From CAXTSE01 sp035554115 (GTDB lineage Bacteria; Actinomycetota; Actinomycetes; Actinomycetales; Microbacteriaceae), in contig DATMIW010000052.1 in the NCBI GenBank assembly GCA_035554115.1, positions 1 to 12,543 on the forward strand: a stretch of DNA of 12,543 nucleotides, given 5' to 3'. This document shows, piece by piece, positions 1 through 7,526 of the stretch. Each line of letters begins with the position of its first letter. Position 1 is the stretch's first letter. The position numbers were made by a program, and so were the translations under genes. The notes beneath the pieces were generated by a model. The model had not been told where the DNA came from. It saw only the letters and a list, made by a program, of their open reading frames with translations, and did no database searches.

Positions 1-357
1 TTTCAGGCCGCCGATATGGCGGCGGCGCAAGTTTGGTACACCGACTTCTTCGGCGCCGAACCGTATTTCGTCCGCGACGGCTACCTCGAGTGGCGCTTCG
101 GGCGGGATGTCGACGAGTTCGGCATTGTCGACGCGAAGTACATTCCCGGTCGCCTTGAGCACACGCCCGGAGGACAGTACGTCTACTGGAGCGTCGACGA
201 CGTGCAGGCCACCTTCGACGATCTGCTTGCGCGCGGCGCGACACCGTTCGAGCCGCCGACCGTCCGCGGAGAAGGCTGGGTGTCGGGCGCGGTTGTCGAC
301 CCGTTTGGCAACGTCCTCGGCATCATGGAGAACCCGCATTGGCGCGCTGGAGCTTAG
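1..357 (+). CDS. VOC (glyoxalase/bleomycin-resistance fold) family protein, 5'-truncated by window edge
   Basis: The frame is open from base 1 to a TAG at 355-357, giving 118 visible residues, so about ten N-terminal residues probably lie outside the window. The visible protein begins with an amphipathic helix (AADMAAAQVWYTDFFGAEPYF), the usual first alpha helix after beta strand 1 in VOC proteins. It ends with the hallmark closing strand VDPFGNVLGIMENPHW, in which the Glu of IMEN sits where VOC proteins carry a metal ligand. The ATG at 16 falls inside the helix and would delete beta strand 1, so I do not take it as the start. Members of this fold include glyoxalases, dioxygenases and resistance proteins, and nothing here fixes a substrate. 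The gene converges on aspS across two hairpins. Family assignment is firm; function is unknown. Confidence 0.85.
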   Translation, partial: FQAADMAAAQVWYTDFFGAEPYFVRDGYLEWRFGRDVDEFGIVDAKYIPGRLEHTPGGQYVYWSVDDVQATFDDLLARGATPFEPPTVRGEGWVSGAVVDPFGNVLGIMENPHWRAGA

Positions 358-358
358 A

Positions 359-382
359 GTGAAGGCCATTTCTGGCCTTCAC
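359..382. terminator. Perfect 9-bp hairpin just after the VOC stop codon
   Basis: GTGAAGGCC (359-367) pairs perfectly with GGCCTTCAC (374-382) around the 6-base loop ATTTCT. It begins two bases after the VOC stop codon. There is no T-tract, which is common for actinobacterial intrinsic terminators. Being symmetric, it could act in both directions between the converging VOC and aspS genes. Termination is inferred from position and structure. Confidence 0.7.
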
Positions 383-396
383 CGAGACGCCAGCAC

Positions 397-417
397 CGAG
401 CCCCGTCCCGGGGCTCG
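397..417. terminator. Second perfect 9-bp GC-rich hairpin, downstream of aspS
   Basis: CGAGCCCCG (397-405) pairs perfectly with CGGGGCTCG (409-417) around a 3-base loop. On the minus strand it lies about 20 bases after the aspS TAG (438-440), the right place for an aspS terminator. With the hairpin at 359-382 it forms a two-hairpin barrier between convergent genes. No U-tract is present on either strand. Confidence 0.7.
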
Positions 418-437
418 ATCCCAGCGACCAACAGCCC

Positions 438-1793
<1,356 letters not shown>

Positions 1794-1801
1794 GAGTGGC
1801 G

Positions 1802-1807
1802 AGTCTA
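1802..1807 (-). promoter_or_regulatory. Putative -10 box TAGACT for aspS
   Basis: Read on the minus strand, TAGACT is followed by eight bases and then the aspS GTG. A start point 6-7 bases after the box would leave a leader of about 1-2 bases. It is the mirror image of the box at 1823-1828, and the flanked arms AGTCTAC/GTAGACT (1802-1808 and 1822-1828) match perfectly. No convincing -35 hexamer is visible. Confidence 0.55.
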
Positions 1808-1822
1808 CCGCGCAGCAAAACG

Positions 1823-1828
1823 TAGACT
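1823..1828 (+). promoter_or_regulatory. Putative leaderless -10 box TAGACT for the cytochrome c maturation operon
   Basis: TAGACT is followed by exactly six bases (TCCCTC) and the GTG at 1835, the geometry expected when transcription begins at the first base of the start codon. No Shine-Dalgarno sequence precedes the GTG. A -35 for this promoter would fall on the aspS -10 box, so the two promoters probably compete for polymerase. Confidence 0.6.
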
Positions 1829-1834
1829 TCCCTC

Positions 1835-2476
1835 GTGCCGGCCGACCTCATCCACCTCGTGCGTCATGGTGAGGTGCACAACCCGCGCGGGGTGTTGTAT
1901 GGCCGTCTTCCCGGATTCGGGCTGAGCGACCGCGGGCATCGCATGGCCGCACTGGCGGCGGATTCGCTGGTGGGGCATCCGGTCACCGCACTCTGGGCGA
2001 GTCCCCTGCAGCGCACGCGCGAGAGCGCAGCTCCGTGGGTTGAGCGTTTCGGTGCCCACACCGGCGAACTCGTGATCGATGATCGGCTGATCGAACCGCA
2101 TAACAGGTTCGAGGGCGTCAACATCCGCAGGGAGCTGCGTCGTCGGCCGCTCGTCGCGCGCTGGCTCATCAATCCCTTGCGTCCGTCTTGGGGAGAGCCG
2201 TTCACCTTGATCGTTGCGCGCATGATGGCCGCACTCGACGACGCCGAGGCGAGTGTTGAGCGCGGCGAGGTCGTGGTCGTCACCCATCAGCTGCCGATTT
2301 GGATGGTCGCGCGCACTGTGCAGGGCAAGCGCCTCGCGAGCGACCCCCGGCGTCGACGTTGCTCGCTGTCGAGCATCACGACGGTGGCACGACGGGGCGG
2401 ACATTTCGTCGAGGTCGACTATCAGGAACCCGCGAGAGAATTGCTTGCCGAGGCGATCGATCTGGGCGCCGTATGA
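1835..2476 (+). CDS. Histidine phosphatase (phosphoglycerate mutase-like) family protein
   Basis: A 213-residue protein of the histidine phosphatase superfamily. The signature LVRHGE (residues 8-13) gives the phospho-accepting His11, Arg10 sits beside it, SPLQRTRES (56-64) supplies the second arginine, and VVVTHQLP (147-154) holds the second catalytic His151. Length fits the small single-domain branch; no signal peptide or membrane segment is seen, so it is probably cytoplasmic. The GTG at 1835 is chosen because it gives the usual MxxDLIHLVRHGE start and lies six bases after TAGACT. It is first in the operon and ends 13 bases before the tlpA-like gene. The same neighbour stands beside cytochrome c maturation genes in M. 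tuberculosis (Rv0525 before Rv0526-Rv0529, from memory), so a role linked to that pathway is plausible, but the substrate is unknown. The His151 region lacks the typical HGG and has HQLP instead. Confidence 0.9.
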   Translation: MPADLIHLVRHGEVHNPRGVLYGRLPGFGLSDRGHRMAALAADSLVGHPVTALWASPLQRTRESAAPWVERFGAHTGELVIDDRLIEPHNRFEGVNIRRELRRRPLVARWLINPLRPSWGEPFTLIVARMMAALDDAEASVERGEVVVVTHQLPIWMVARTVQGKRLASDPRRRRCSLSSITTVARRGGHFVEVDYQEPARELLAEAIDLGAV

Positions 2477-2480
2477 ATCA

Positions 2481-2485
2481 GGGAG
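2481..2485 (+). promoter_or_regulatory. Shine-Dalgarno-like GGGAG before the tlpA-like gene
   Basis: GGGAG lies four bases before the GTG at 2490. This is slightly close but is the clearest ribosome-binding site in the operon. It supports GTG 2490 over the in-frame GTG at 2520, which would leave a very short n-region in the lipoprotein signal. Confidence 0.5.
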
Positions 2486-2489
2486 CCGT

Positions 2490-3110
2490 GTGATCCACCC
2501 GAATCGCGCTCGAGCCCGCGTGCGCACCGTGCTCGTGACTGCCGTCGTTGCCGTGGCCGTGCTGGCCGGATGCAGCTCGCAGGCCGACAGCCTGGCCAAC
2601 GATTACAGCAAGGGCGACGACGGGGGCGACTACATTTCGGGTGATGGCACCACCGTCGTGATCAGTGCCGCCCAGCGCAAGGGTCCGGTCCCCTTCGGCG
2701 GCACAAGCGATTCCGGGGCAACCATTTCGAGTGCCGACTTCGCGGGCAAAGTCGTGCTGGTCAACTTTTGGTACGCCGCCTGCGGGCCGTGCCGCACCGA
2801 GGCTGCCGACCTCGAAAAGCTGTACAAGAAATACGGGGATGACGGTGTCGTCTTTGTCGGCGTCAACCTGCGCGACAGCGCAGCCCAGGCCCGCACCTTC
2901 GCGCAGAAGTTCGGGGTCGGCTACAGCTCGATCCTGGATGCCGAGAAGAACGATGTGACCCTCGCGTTCGCCGGCAATGTGCCGCCCAACGCCGTGCCGA
3001 CGACGCTGCTGCTCGACAAGAAGGGTCGCGTGGCCGCGCGCTTCAGCGGAGCGATCCAGAGTCCGTCGGTCGTGTCAACAGTGCTCGACGACCTCGTGGC
3101 CGAGAAGTAG
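2490..3110 (+). CDS. TlpA/ResA-like thioredoxin-fold lipoprotein (thiol-disulfide oxidoreductase)
   Basis: A 206-residue exported lipoprotein. The basic N-terminus (RARARVRT) and hydrophobic stretch (about 14-26) end in the lipobox VLAGC, so Cys28 would be lipidated and the protein anchored on the outer face of the membrane. After a Gly/Asp-rich linker (about 32-60) comes a TlpA/ResA/AhpC-type thioredoxin domain with active site NFWYAACGPCRTEA (Cys98, Cys101) and the cis-Pro loop NAVPTTLL (Pro160). ResA-type proteins take electrons from CcdA and reduce the CXXCH cysteines of apocytochrome c so that heme can be attached. The next genes, ccdA, resB and ccsB, make that role likely. The WYAACGPC site is a variant of the commoner WATWCxPC type. 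The GTG start at 2490 is supported by GGGAG. Spacing to ccdA is eight bases. Confidence 0.93.
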   Translation: MIHPNRARARVRTVLVTAVVAVAVLAGCSSQADSLANDYSKGDDGGDYISGDGTTVVISAAQRKGPVPFGGTSDSGATISSADFAGKVVLVNFWYAACGPCRTEAADLEKLYKKYGDDGVVFVGVNLRDSAAQARTFAQKFGVGYSSILDAEKNDVTLAFAGNVPPNAVPTTLLLDKKGRVAARFSGAIQSPSVVSTVLDDLVAEK

Positions 3111-3118
3111 CGGCACCC

Positions 3119-3850
3119 GTGGATCCTGGCGGTATTGCGCTCAATGGCGGTCTCTGGGTCGCAATCCCTGTGGCCATTGCGGCGGGGCTGATTTCCTTCC
3201 TTTCCCCGTGCGTGCTGCCGCTCGTTCCCGGCTATCTGGGCTACGTCAGCGGAGTGACGGGAGGCGCACAGCGCACACGGGGGCGCATGGTCGCCGGGGC
3301 TGGGCTCTTCGTTGCAGGATTCTCGGTCGTGTTCCTCGCGATCTTCGTGATTGCGGGCGCGGTCGGAACCTTTTTCACGCGGTATCAAGACGTCATCCTG
3401 GTTATTGGGGGCGTCGTCATCATCATCTTGGGGCTCGCGTTCATCGGGCAGTTCACCTTTTTGCAACGCACGATGAAACCGAGCTGGAGGCCGCGATCCG
3501 GGCTTATCGGAGCCCCGCTTCTCGGCGTGGTTTTCGCCATCGGATGGACCCCGTGCATCGGTCCGACTTTGGCGACCGTGTCGACCCTCGCCTTCACAGG
3601 CAACACCGGGCGCGCACTCACGATCGGGCTCGCCTACTGCCTCGGACTCGGCATCCCGTTCGTTTTAGTAGCTCTCGGTTTCGGCTGGGTTAGCGGGTCT
3701 GTGGCATGGGTGAAGCGGCATATCCGCGCGGTCAACATCATTGGCGGGGCGATCCTCGTCGCGATCGGAGTGTTCATGGTCACCGGTGTGTGGGGCGCGC
3801 TGCTCTCGAGTGTGGGGGCGGTGGTTTCGACATATGACCTCCCGCTCTAG
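3119..3850 (+). CDS. ccdA: Cytochrome c biogenesis protein CcdA (transmembrane thiol-electron transporter)
   Basis: A 243-residue polytopic membrane protein of the CcdA/DsbD-beta family. It relays reducing equivalents from cytoplasmic thioredoxin to extracytoplasmic partners, here presumably the preceding lipoprotein. Two signature segments hold the redox-active cysteines: ISFLSPCVLPLVPGY (Cys31) in helix 1 and GWTPCIGPTLA (Cys146) in helix 4. Six hydrophobic segments are visible, at about 13-35, 58-82, 91-111, 130-152, 168-190 and 203-225, matching the family. GTG at 3119, eight bases after the tlpA stop, is used because the first helix follows directly; no strong Shine-Dalgarno is seen and translation is probably coupled. 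The 3' end overlaps resB by 17 bases. The last residues (AVVSTYDLPL) are encoded by a stretch containing GGTTTCGACA, identical to half of the repeat in ccsB. Confidence 0.95.
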   Translation: MDPGGIALNGGLWVAIPVAIAAGLISFLSPCVLPLVPGYLGYVSGVTGGAQRTRGRMVAGAGLFVAGFSVVFLAIFVIAGAVGTFFTRYQDVILVIGGVVIIILGLAFIGQFTFLQRTMKPSWRPRSGLIGAPLLGVVFAIGWTPCIGPTLATVSTLAFTGNTGRALTIGLAYCLGLGIPFVLVALGFGWVSGSVAWVKRHIRAVNIIGGAILVAIGVFMVTGVWGALLSSVGAVVSTYDLPL

Positions 3851-5474
3851 CGATCCCTTGCGGCCCGCCGACCACTTCGACTCCGAGGCGCCTCTGGCAG
3901 ACACCATCGCGCAGCCGCGCCTCGGCCCGCTCGGCTACGCTCGGTTCTTCTGGCGCCAGCTCACGAGCATGCGTACGGCGCTCATCCTGCTGTTGCTTCT
4001 CGCGCTCGCGGCCGTGCCGGGATCGCTTGTGCCGCAGCGGACGTCCGACCCGAACGGTGTGATTCAGTTCCAGCAGCGTGATCCCGAGCTGTTTAAGACC
4101 CTTGACGCATTCGGGCTGTTCAGCACCTTCAGTGCACCCTGGTTCTCGGCCATCTATCTGCTGCTGTTCGTGTCGCTCGTCGGGTGCATCGTGCCGCGGG
4201 CGAAGCATCATTTCGACGCTTTGCGCGCACGGCCCCCCAAGACCCCCCAGCGCCTGCAGCGACTGGTCGGATACAGCTCGCAGGCGTCGGCGGCGGATCC
4301 GGCGGTCGCCATCGACGAGGCGGCTCGCCTCCTGCGTCGCCAGGGCTACCGTGTCGCAAGATATCCCGCAGCAGACGAAGGACGCGAGGGTGAGCGTCTC
4401 TCGGTGTCGGCCGAGCGCGGCTATTTGCGCGAGACGGGCAACCTGATCTTCCACGCGGCGCTGGTCGGAGTGCTCGTCGTCATCGGATTCGGCGGAGGGT
4501 TCAGTTACACCGGCCAGCGTGTCCTGGTCGAGGGCGAGCCGTTTACGAATGTGCTTCTCGGCTACGACTCCTTCAATCCGGGCCGGTTCTTCACCGAAGG
4601 CGATCTGCAGCCGTTCTCGATGCGGCTCGACAAGTTCACCCCCGAATACGAATTCGACAAGACCAGCGGGGCCTGGCATCCCCTCGACTTCACCGCATCC
4701 CTCAGCACCCGCGAGAAGGGTGGCGACTGGAAGCCCGCCACCCTCAAGGTGAACTCGCCGGTGTCGATCGGCGGCACCGATGTCTACCTGCTCGGCAACG
4801 GTTATGCGCCCGTGCTCACGATTCGCAACGCGGACGGCGACACCGTCTTCGATGAGGCTGTGCCTTACGTTGAGCCGGATGCGAACCTCGCCAGCCGCGG
4901 AGTGATCAAGGTGCCGGACGGCCTCGACAAGCAGCTCGCCCTGATGTCGTTCTTCTACCCAGACCCTGTTGAGGGTTCCGACGGCATTTATTCGTCGTTC
5001 TCCCCCAACAACTACGGTCATTCGCTCGTGACGGCTTTCGTCTACGAGGGTGACCTCGGTCTCGACACAGGCGCCCCGGTCAATGCCTACACTCTCGACC
5101 CGACGGGTCTCACGCAGATCGCGGGTGCGGATTCGGGCGTGAAAGCTCTCAAGATCTCTCCCGGCCAAACCGTCGCGCTGCCGAACGGCCTCGGCACCAT
5201 CGAATACTCGGGCCTCAAGCGCTACATAAGCGTCGACATCCATCACGACGGCACACAGTGGTGGATTCTGACCTTCGCGGTCCTGGTGCTGGGCGGCTTG
5301 CTCATCAGTCTGTTCGTGCCGCGACGTCGGGTGTGGATCACGGCGACAGCCGAATCCGGAACCACCCGCCTCGAATACGCCGGCCTCGCGCGCGGCGAAG
5401 ACCCCACCCTGCCCGCTGCGGTTGCCGATCTCGCCCGTCGACATCGCGAAGTCCTGGGCGACGACGAAACGTAG
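3834..5474 (+). CDS. resB: Cytochrome c biogenesis protein ResB
   Basis: A 546-residue membrane protein of the ResB (Ccs1) family, one half of the System II heme-delivery and cytochrome c synthase complex; CcsB, encoded next, is the other half. Four hydrophobic segments are visible at about residues 46-66, 102-120, 202-222 and 476-496, with a large extracytoplasmic domain (about 223-475) between the third and fourth, the standard topology. The segment NLIFHAALVG holds His207, at the place of the conserved membrane histidine; IHHDGTQWW (His470, His471) lies just before the last helix. The ATG at 3834 is chosen because the open frame upstream to 3741 encodes a Cys/Arg/Trp-rich stretch antisense in character and lies wholly inside ccdA. 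The start overlaps the ccdA end by 17 bases, suggesting coupled translation. The TAG stop (5472-5474) is also part of the TAGGAT box before ccsB. Confidence 0.95.
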   Translation: MTSRSSDPLRPADHFDSEAPLADTIAQPRLGPLGYARFFWRQLTSMRTALILLLLLALAAVPGSLVPQRTSDPNGVIQFQQRDPELFKTLDAFGLFSTFSAPWFSAIYLLLFVSLVGCIVPRAKHHFDALRARPPKTPQRLQRLVGYSSQASAADPAVAIDEAARLLRRQGYRVARYPAADEGREGERLSVSAERGYLRETGNLIFHAALVGVLVVIGFGGGFSYTGQRVLVEGEPFTNVLLGYDSFNPGRFFTEGDLQPFSMRLDKFTPEYEFDKTSGAWHPLDFTASLSTREKGGDWKPATLKVNSPVSIGGTDVYLLGNGYAPVLTIRNADGDTVFDEAVPYVEPDANLASRGVIKVPDGLDKQLALMSFFYPDPVEGSDGIYSSFSPNNYGHSLVTAFVYEGDLGLDTGAPVNAYTLDPTGLTQIAGADSGVKALKISPGQTVALPNGLGTIEYSGLKRYISVDIHHDGTQWWILTFAVLVLGGLLISLFVPRRRVWITATAESGTTRLEYAGLARGEDPTLPAAVADLARRHREVLGDDET

Positions 5475-5477
5475 GAT
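5472..5477 (+). promoter_or_regulatory. TAGGAT box six bases before ccsB (possible leaderless promoter or AGGA ribosome site)
   Basis: TAGGAT is followed by exactly six bases (GACCCC) and the ccsB GTG. Its TAG is the resB stop codon. The geometry matches the other TAGNNT boxes in the window, but the embedded AGGA could instead be a Shine-Dalgarno site seven bases from the GTG. The sequence cannot separate the two readings. Confidence 0.4.
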
Positions 5478-5483
5478 GACCCC

Positions 5484-6476
5484 GTGGACCCCTCAACACT
5501 CTCCGCTTATTCAGTGGTCGCCGTGTATTCGGCGATCGCCGTGTATGCGATCGCGTTTATCAGCTACGTTCTCGATCTGAGTAAGCGGACGGCCGTGGTG
5601 CAATCCGTGCGCCAGCCGATGGTCGTCGCCGCGGGTTCGGTGGTCGAGCCGACTTCGGCGGTCGAGCCTGTCGAGACCCCGGGTGGCGCGGTTTCGACAA
5701 GCTCCACCGGCGGTAGCGCCACGCGCTGGCAACGCACGGCGTTCGCGCTCACGATCCTCGGCTGGGCGGTCCATGTGGCTGCGCTGGTCATGCGCGGCTT
5801 TGCGGCGGGACGTGTGCCGTGGGCCAACATGTACGAGTTCGCTCTCACCGGCACTGGCATCATCGTCGGCGTTTTCCTGATCGTGCAGCTCTGGCGCGAC
5901 ACCCGATTCCTCGGGGCGTACATCACCGGGATCGTGATGCTGCTCATGGGCGTTGCAGCAGTCAACTTCTACGTCCCCGTGACGCCGACGCCTCCGCCAC
6001 TGCAGTCGGCGTGGCTTGTGATCCACGTGTTCGTTGCGACCCTCGGCACGGGGTTCTTCGCCGTCGGCGGGGGACTCTCGATCGCGCAACTTCTGCAGTC
6101 ACGGCGTGAAGGCGGGGGACTGCAGAAAGTGCGGTTCTTGCGGACTTTGCCGACATCCGAAGTTCTGGAGACGCTGGCCAACCGCCTCGTGATCGTTGGC
6201 TTCGCCTTCTGGACTTTCACGCTTATGGCCGGAGCCATCTGGGCGGATCGCGCGTGGGGCCGCTATTGGGGTTGGGACACGAAAGAGGTCTGGACCTTCA
6301 TCATCTGGGTCGTGTTCGCCGGCTACATCCACGCTCGCGCGACGCGCGGATGGCGGGGCAACCGCTCGGCCTGGCTCGCGATCATCGGTCTGGGGGCGGT
6401 GCTGTTCAACTTCACCGTCGTGAACCTGTTCTTCGCAGGCCTGCACTCCTACTCGGGGCTATCGACGTCGTACTGA
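5484..6476 (+). CDS. ccsB: c-type cytochrome biogenesis protein CcsB (CcsA/ResC family heme handling protein)
   Basis: A 330-residue integral membrane protein of the heme-handling (CcsA/CcmC-like) superfamily, the System II partner of ResB. It moves heme to the outer face and presents it for attachment. The tryptophan-rich heme-binding signature is clear: WGRYWGWDTKEVW (258-270). Conserved-type histidines are His97 (GWAVHVAAL), His181 (WLVIHVFV) and His321 (FAGLHSYSG). About eight hydrophobic segments are visible, the first at 9-31 and the rest from about 86 onward. Between helices 1 and 2 a hydrophilic linker (about 34-82) contains VEPVETPGGAVSTSST, translated from a REP-like palindrome at 5660-5708. 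GTG at 5484 is nine bases after the resB stop. The stop at 6474-6476 is only three bases from the menC stop on the other strand, with no terminator hairpin between. Confidence 0.95.
   Translation: MDPSTLSAYSVVAVYSAIAVYAIAFISYVLDLSKRTAVVQSVRQPMVVAAGSVVEPTSAVEPVETPGGAVSTSSTGGSATRWQRTAFALTILGWAVHVAALVMRGFAAGRVPWANMYEFALTGTGIIVGVFLIVQLWRDTRFLGAYITGIVMLLMGVAAVNFYVPVTPTPPPLQSAWLVIHVFVATLGTGFFAVGGGLSIAQLLQSRREGGGLQKVRFLRTLPTSEVLETLANRLVIVGFAFWTFTLMAGAIWADRAWGRYWGWDTKEVWTFIIWVVFAGYIHARATRGWRGNRSAWLAIIGLGAVLFNFTVVNLFFAGLHSYSGLSTSY
5642..5708. repeat. REP-like palindromic repeat embedded in frame in ccsB
   Basis: GGTCGAGCCTGTCGAGACC (5660-5678) and GGTTTCGACAAGCTCCACC (5690-5708) are reverse complements at 16 of 19 positions, separated by 11 bases. 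One further pair (5659 with 5709) extends the stem. GGTCGAGCC also occurs at 5642-5650, 18 bases before the same string at 5660-5668, a partial direct duplication of the left arm. The core resembles a dispersed palindromic element with GTCGAAACC/GGTTTCGAC arms that I recall from Microbacteriaceae genomes; copy number cannot be checked here. It is read as VEPVETPGGAVSTSST in the CcsB loop. Confidence 0.75.
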
Positions 6477-6479
6477 CGC

Positions 6480-7469
6480 CTACTCCTCTGGGGTGGTGAG
6501 CAGTTCGTAGCAGCGGGCGAGGCGAGCGCGCCACCAGGCCGCAAGCTCTCCGTCGGCCGTGTACTGGGTGAGCAGCGCTGGGTCGGGCTCAACGCGGCGC
6601 ACGTCGATAGCTCCGTCGCGCGGGGTCAGCGGGTCGGCTGTGACGTCGGCAGCAAGCAGCGCCGCCGTGCCGAGCCCGCAGTCGTAATCGAGCTCCGGGA
6701 GTGCCGCGGCCAGCCGCGCGCCCATCCCCAGTCCGACGGAGGTGTCAAGGGCGCTCGACACAACAACCGGCAGGCCGGCGGCTGCAACTATCGCCAAGGC
6801 GGCAGAGACTCCTCCGAGAGGTTGCGCTTTCAACACGAGCAGGTCGGCTGCGCCCGCATGCGCGACGGCCAAGGGGTCGTCGGCTTTCCGCACGCTCTCG
6901 TCGGCGGCAATCGGCAGCTGCCAGTCGTGCAGGCGGCCGCGTAGTTCCACCAGCTCGAGCACGGTGGCGCACGGCTGTTCCAGGTATTCCAGGTCGAATT
7001 CCGCGAGGGCGTGTGCGGCGTGTTCCGCCTCGTCGACGTTCCAGCCGCCGTTGGCATCCACGCGGATGCGACCCTCGGGCCCCAGGAAGGCACGGGTTGC
7101 GCGCACCCGGGCCACGTCATCCGCCAACAGCTGTCCCCGCTCGGCGACCTTGACCTTCACTGTCCGCACAGGCCCGAAGCGCGTCAAAATGCCCTCGACG
7201 GCTTCCGGCCCGACGGCAGGCAGCGTCGCATTGACCGGGATGCGATCGCGCAACACCGGGACCGGCGCCCCCCAGCCGTCCTCGATCGCCGCCGCCAACC
7301 ATGCGGCCGCCTCCGCGTCCCCGTATTCGGGGAACGGAGAGAACTCGGTCCAGCCGTTGGGCCCTTGCAGCAGCATGGCCTCGCGGTGCCGGACGCCGCG
7401 AAACTGTGTGACGAGCGGCAGCGAGACAATGTGTGAGTCATCAAGCAGGTCAACGAGAGACGGGGTCAT
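6480..7469 (-). CDS. menC: o-Succinylbenzoate synthase MenC
   Basis: A 329-residue enolase-superfamily enzyme that dehydrates SHCHC to o-succinylbenzoate in menaquinone synthesis. The superfamily catalytic set is complete: VKVKV with Lys105 and Lys107 on the second barrel strand, metal ligands Asp138 (RVDANGGW), Glu164 (YLEQP) and Asp190 (IAADES), and the opposite Lys214 (LVLKAQPLGG). The YLEQP and DANGGW motifs and the length of about 330 match the actinobacterial MenC group rather than dipeptide epimerases, and the neighbouring men genes settle the choice. Start is ATG at 7469-7467; CAGACT lies six bases before it. It is divergent from menB across 57 bases and convergent with ccsB, three bases separating the stops. 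It is the only men gene in the window on the minus strand. Confidence 0.95.
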   Translation of the reverse strand: MTPSLVDLLDDSHIVSLPLVTQFRGVRHREAMLLQGPNGWTEFSPFPEYGDAEAAAWLAAAIEDGWGAPVPVLRDRIPVNATLPAVGPEAVEGILTRFGPVRTVKVKVAERGQLLADDVARVRATRAFLGPEGRIRVDANGGWNVDEAEHAAHALAEFDLEYLEQPCATVLELVELRGRLHDWQLPIAADESVRKADDPLAVAHAGAADLLVLKAQPLGGVSAALAIVAAAGLPVVVSSALDTSVGLGMGARLAAALPELDYDCGLGTAALLAADVTADPLTPRDGAIDVRRVEPDPALLTQYTADGELAAWWRARLARCYELLTTPEE

Positions 7470-7475
7470 CCCCTT

Positions 7476-7501
7476 AGTCTGGCCCGCTCGCGGCTAGTCA
7501 A
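7476..7501 (-). promoter_or_regulatory. Putative menC promoter (TTGACT and CAGACT)
   Basis: On the minus strand CAGACT (7481-7476) is six bases (AAGGGG) from the menC ATG, matching the spacing of the other boxes with a C for T at the first position. TTGACT (7501-7496) upstream resembles a -35 hexamer, but only 14 bases separate it from CAGACT, shorter than the usual 16-18. The AAGGGG before the ATG could also act weakly as a ribosome site. Confidence 0.4.
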
Positions 7502-7514
7502 CCGGCGAGAGTTC

Positions 7515-7520
7515 TAGAGT
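7515..7520 (+). promoter_or_regulatory. Putative leaderless -10 box TAGAGT for menB-menE-menA
   Basis: TAGAGT is followed by exactly six bases (GGGGCC) and the menB GTG at 7527. It stands free in the menC/menB gap, not fused to a stop codon. No clear -35 hexamer is seen, and no good Shine-Dalgarno lies at proper distance. Confidence 0.55.
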
Positions 7521-7526
7521 GGGGCC

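Noticed and set aside
3741..3833. Upstream extension of the resB frame
   Set aside because: Lies inside ccdA and encodes a Cys/Arg/Trp-rich string unlike ResB N-termini; ATG 3834 is better. The upstream extensions of menE (8308) and of the tlpA-like gene (2253) were dropped on similar grounds.
3780..5444. 554-codon open frame on the minus strand opposite resB
   Set aside because: High-GC shadow: resB has clear family motifs and helices, while this frame has Arg/Glu/His-rich composition and no recognisable domain.
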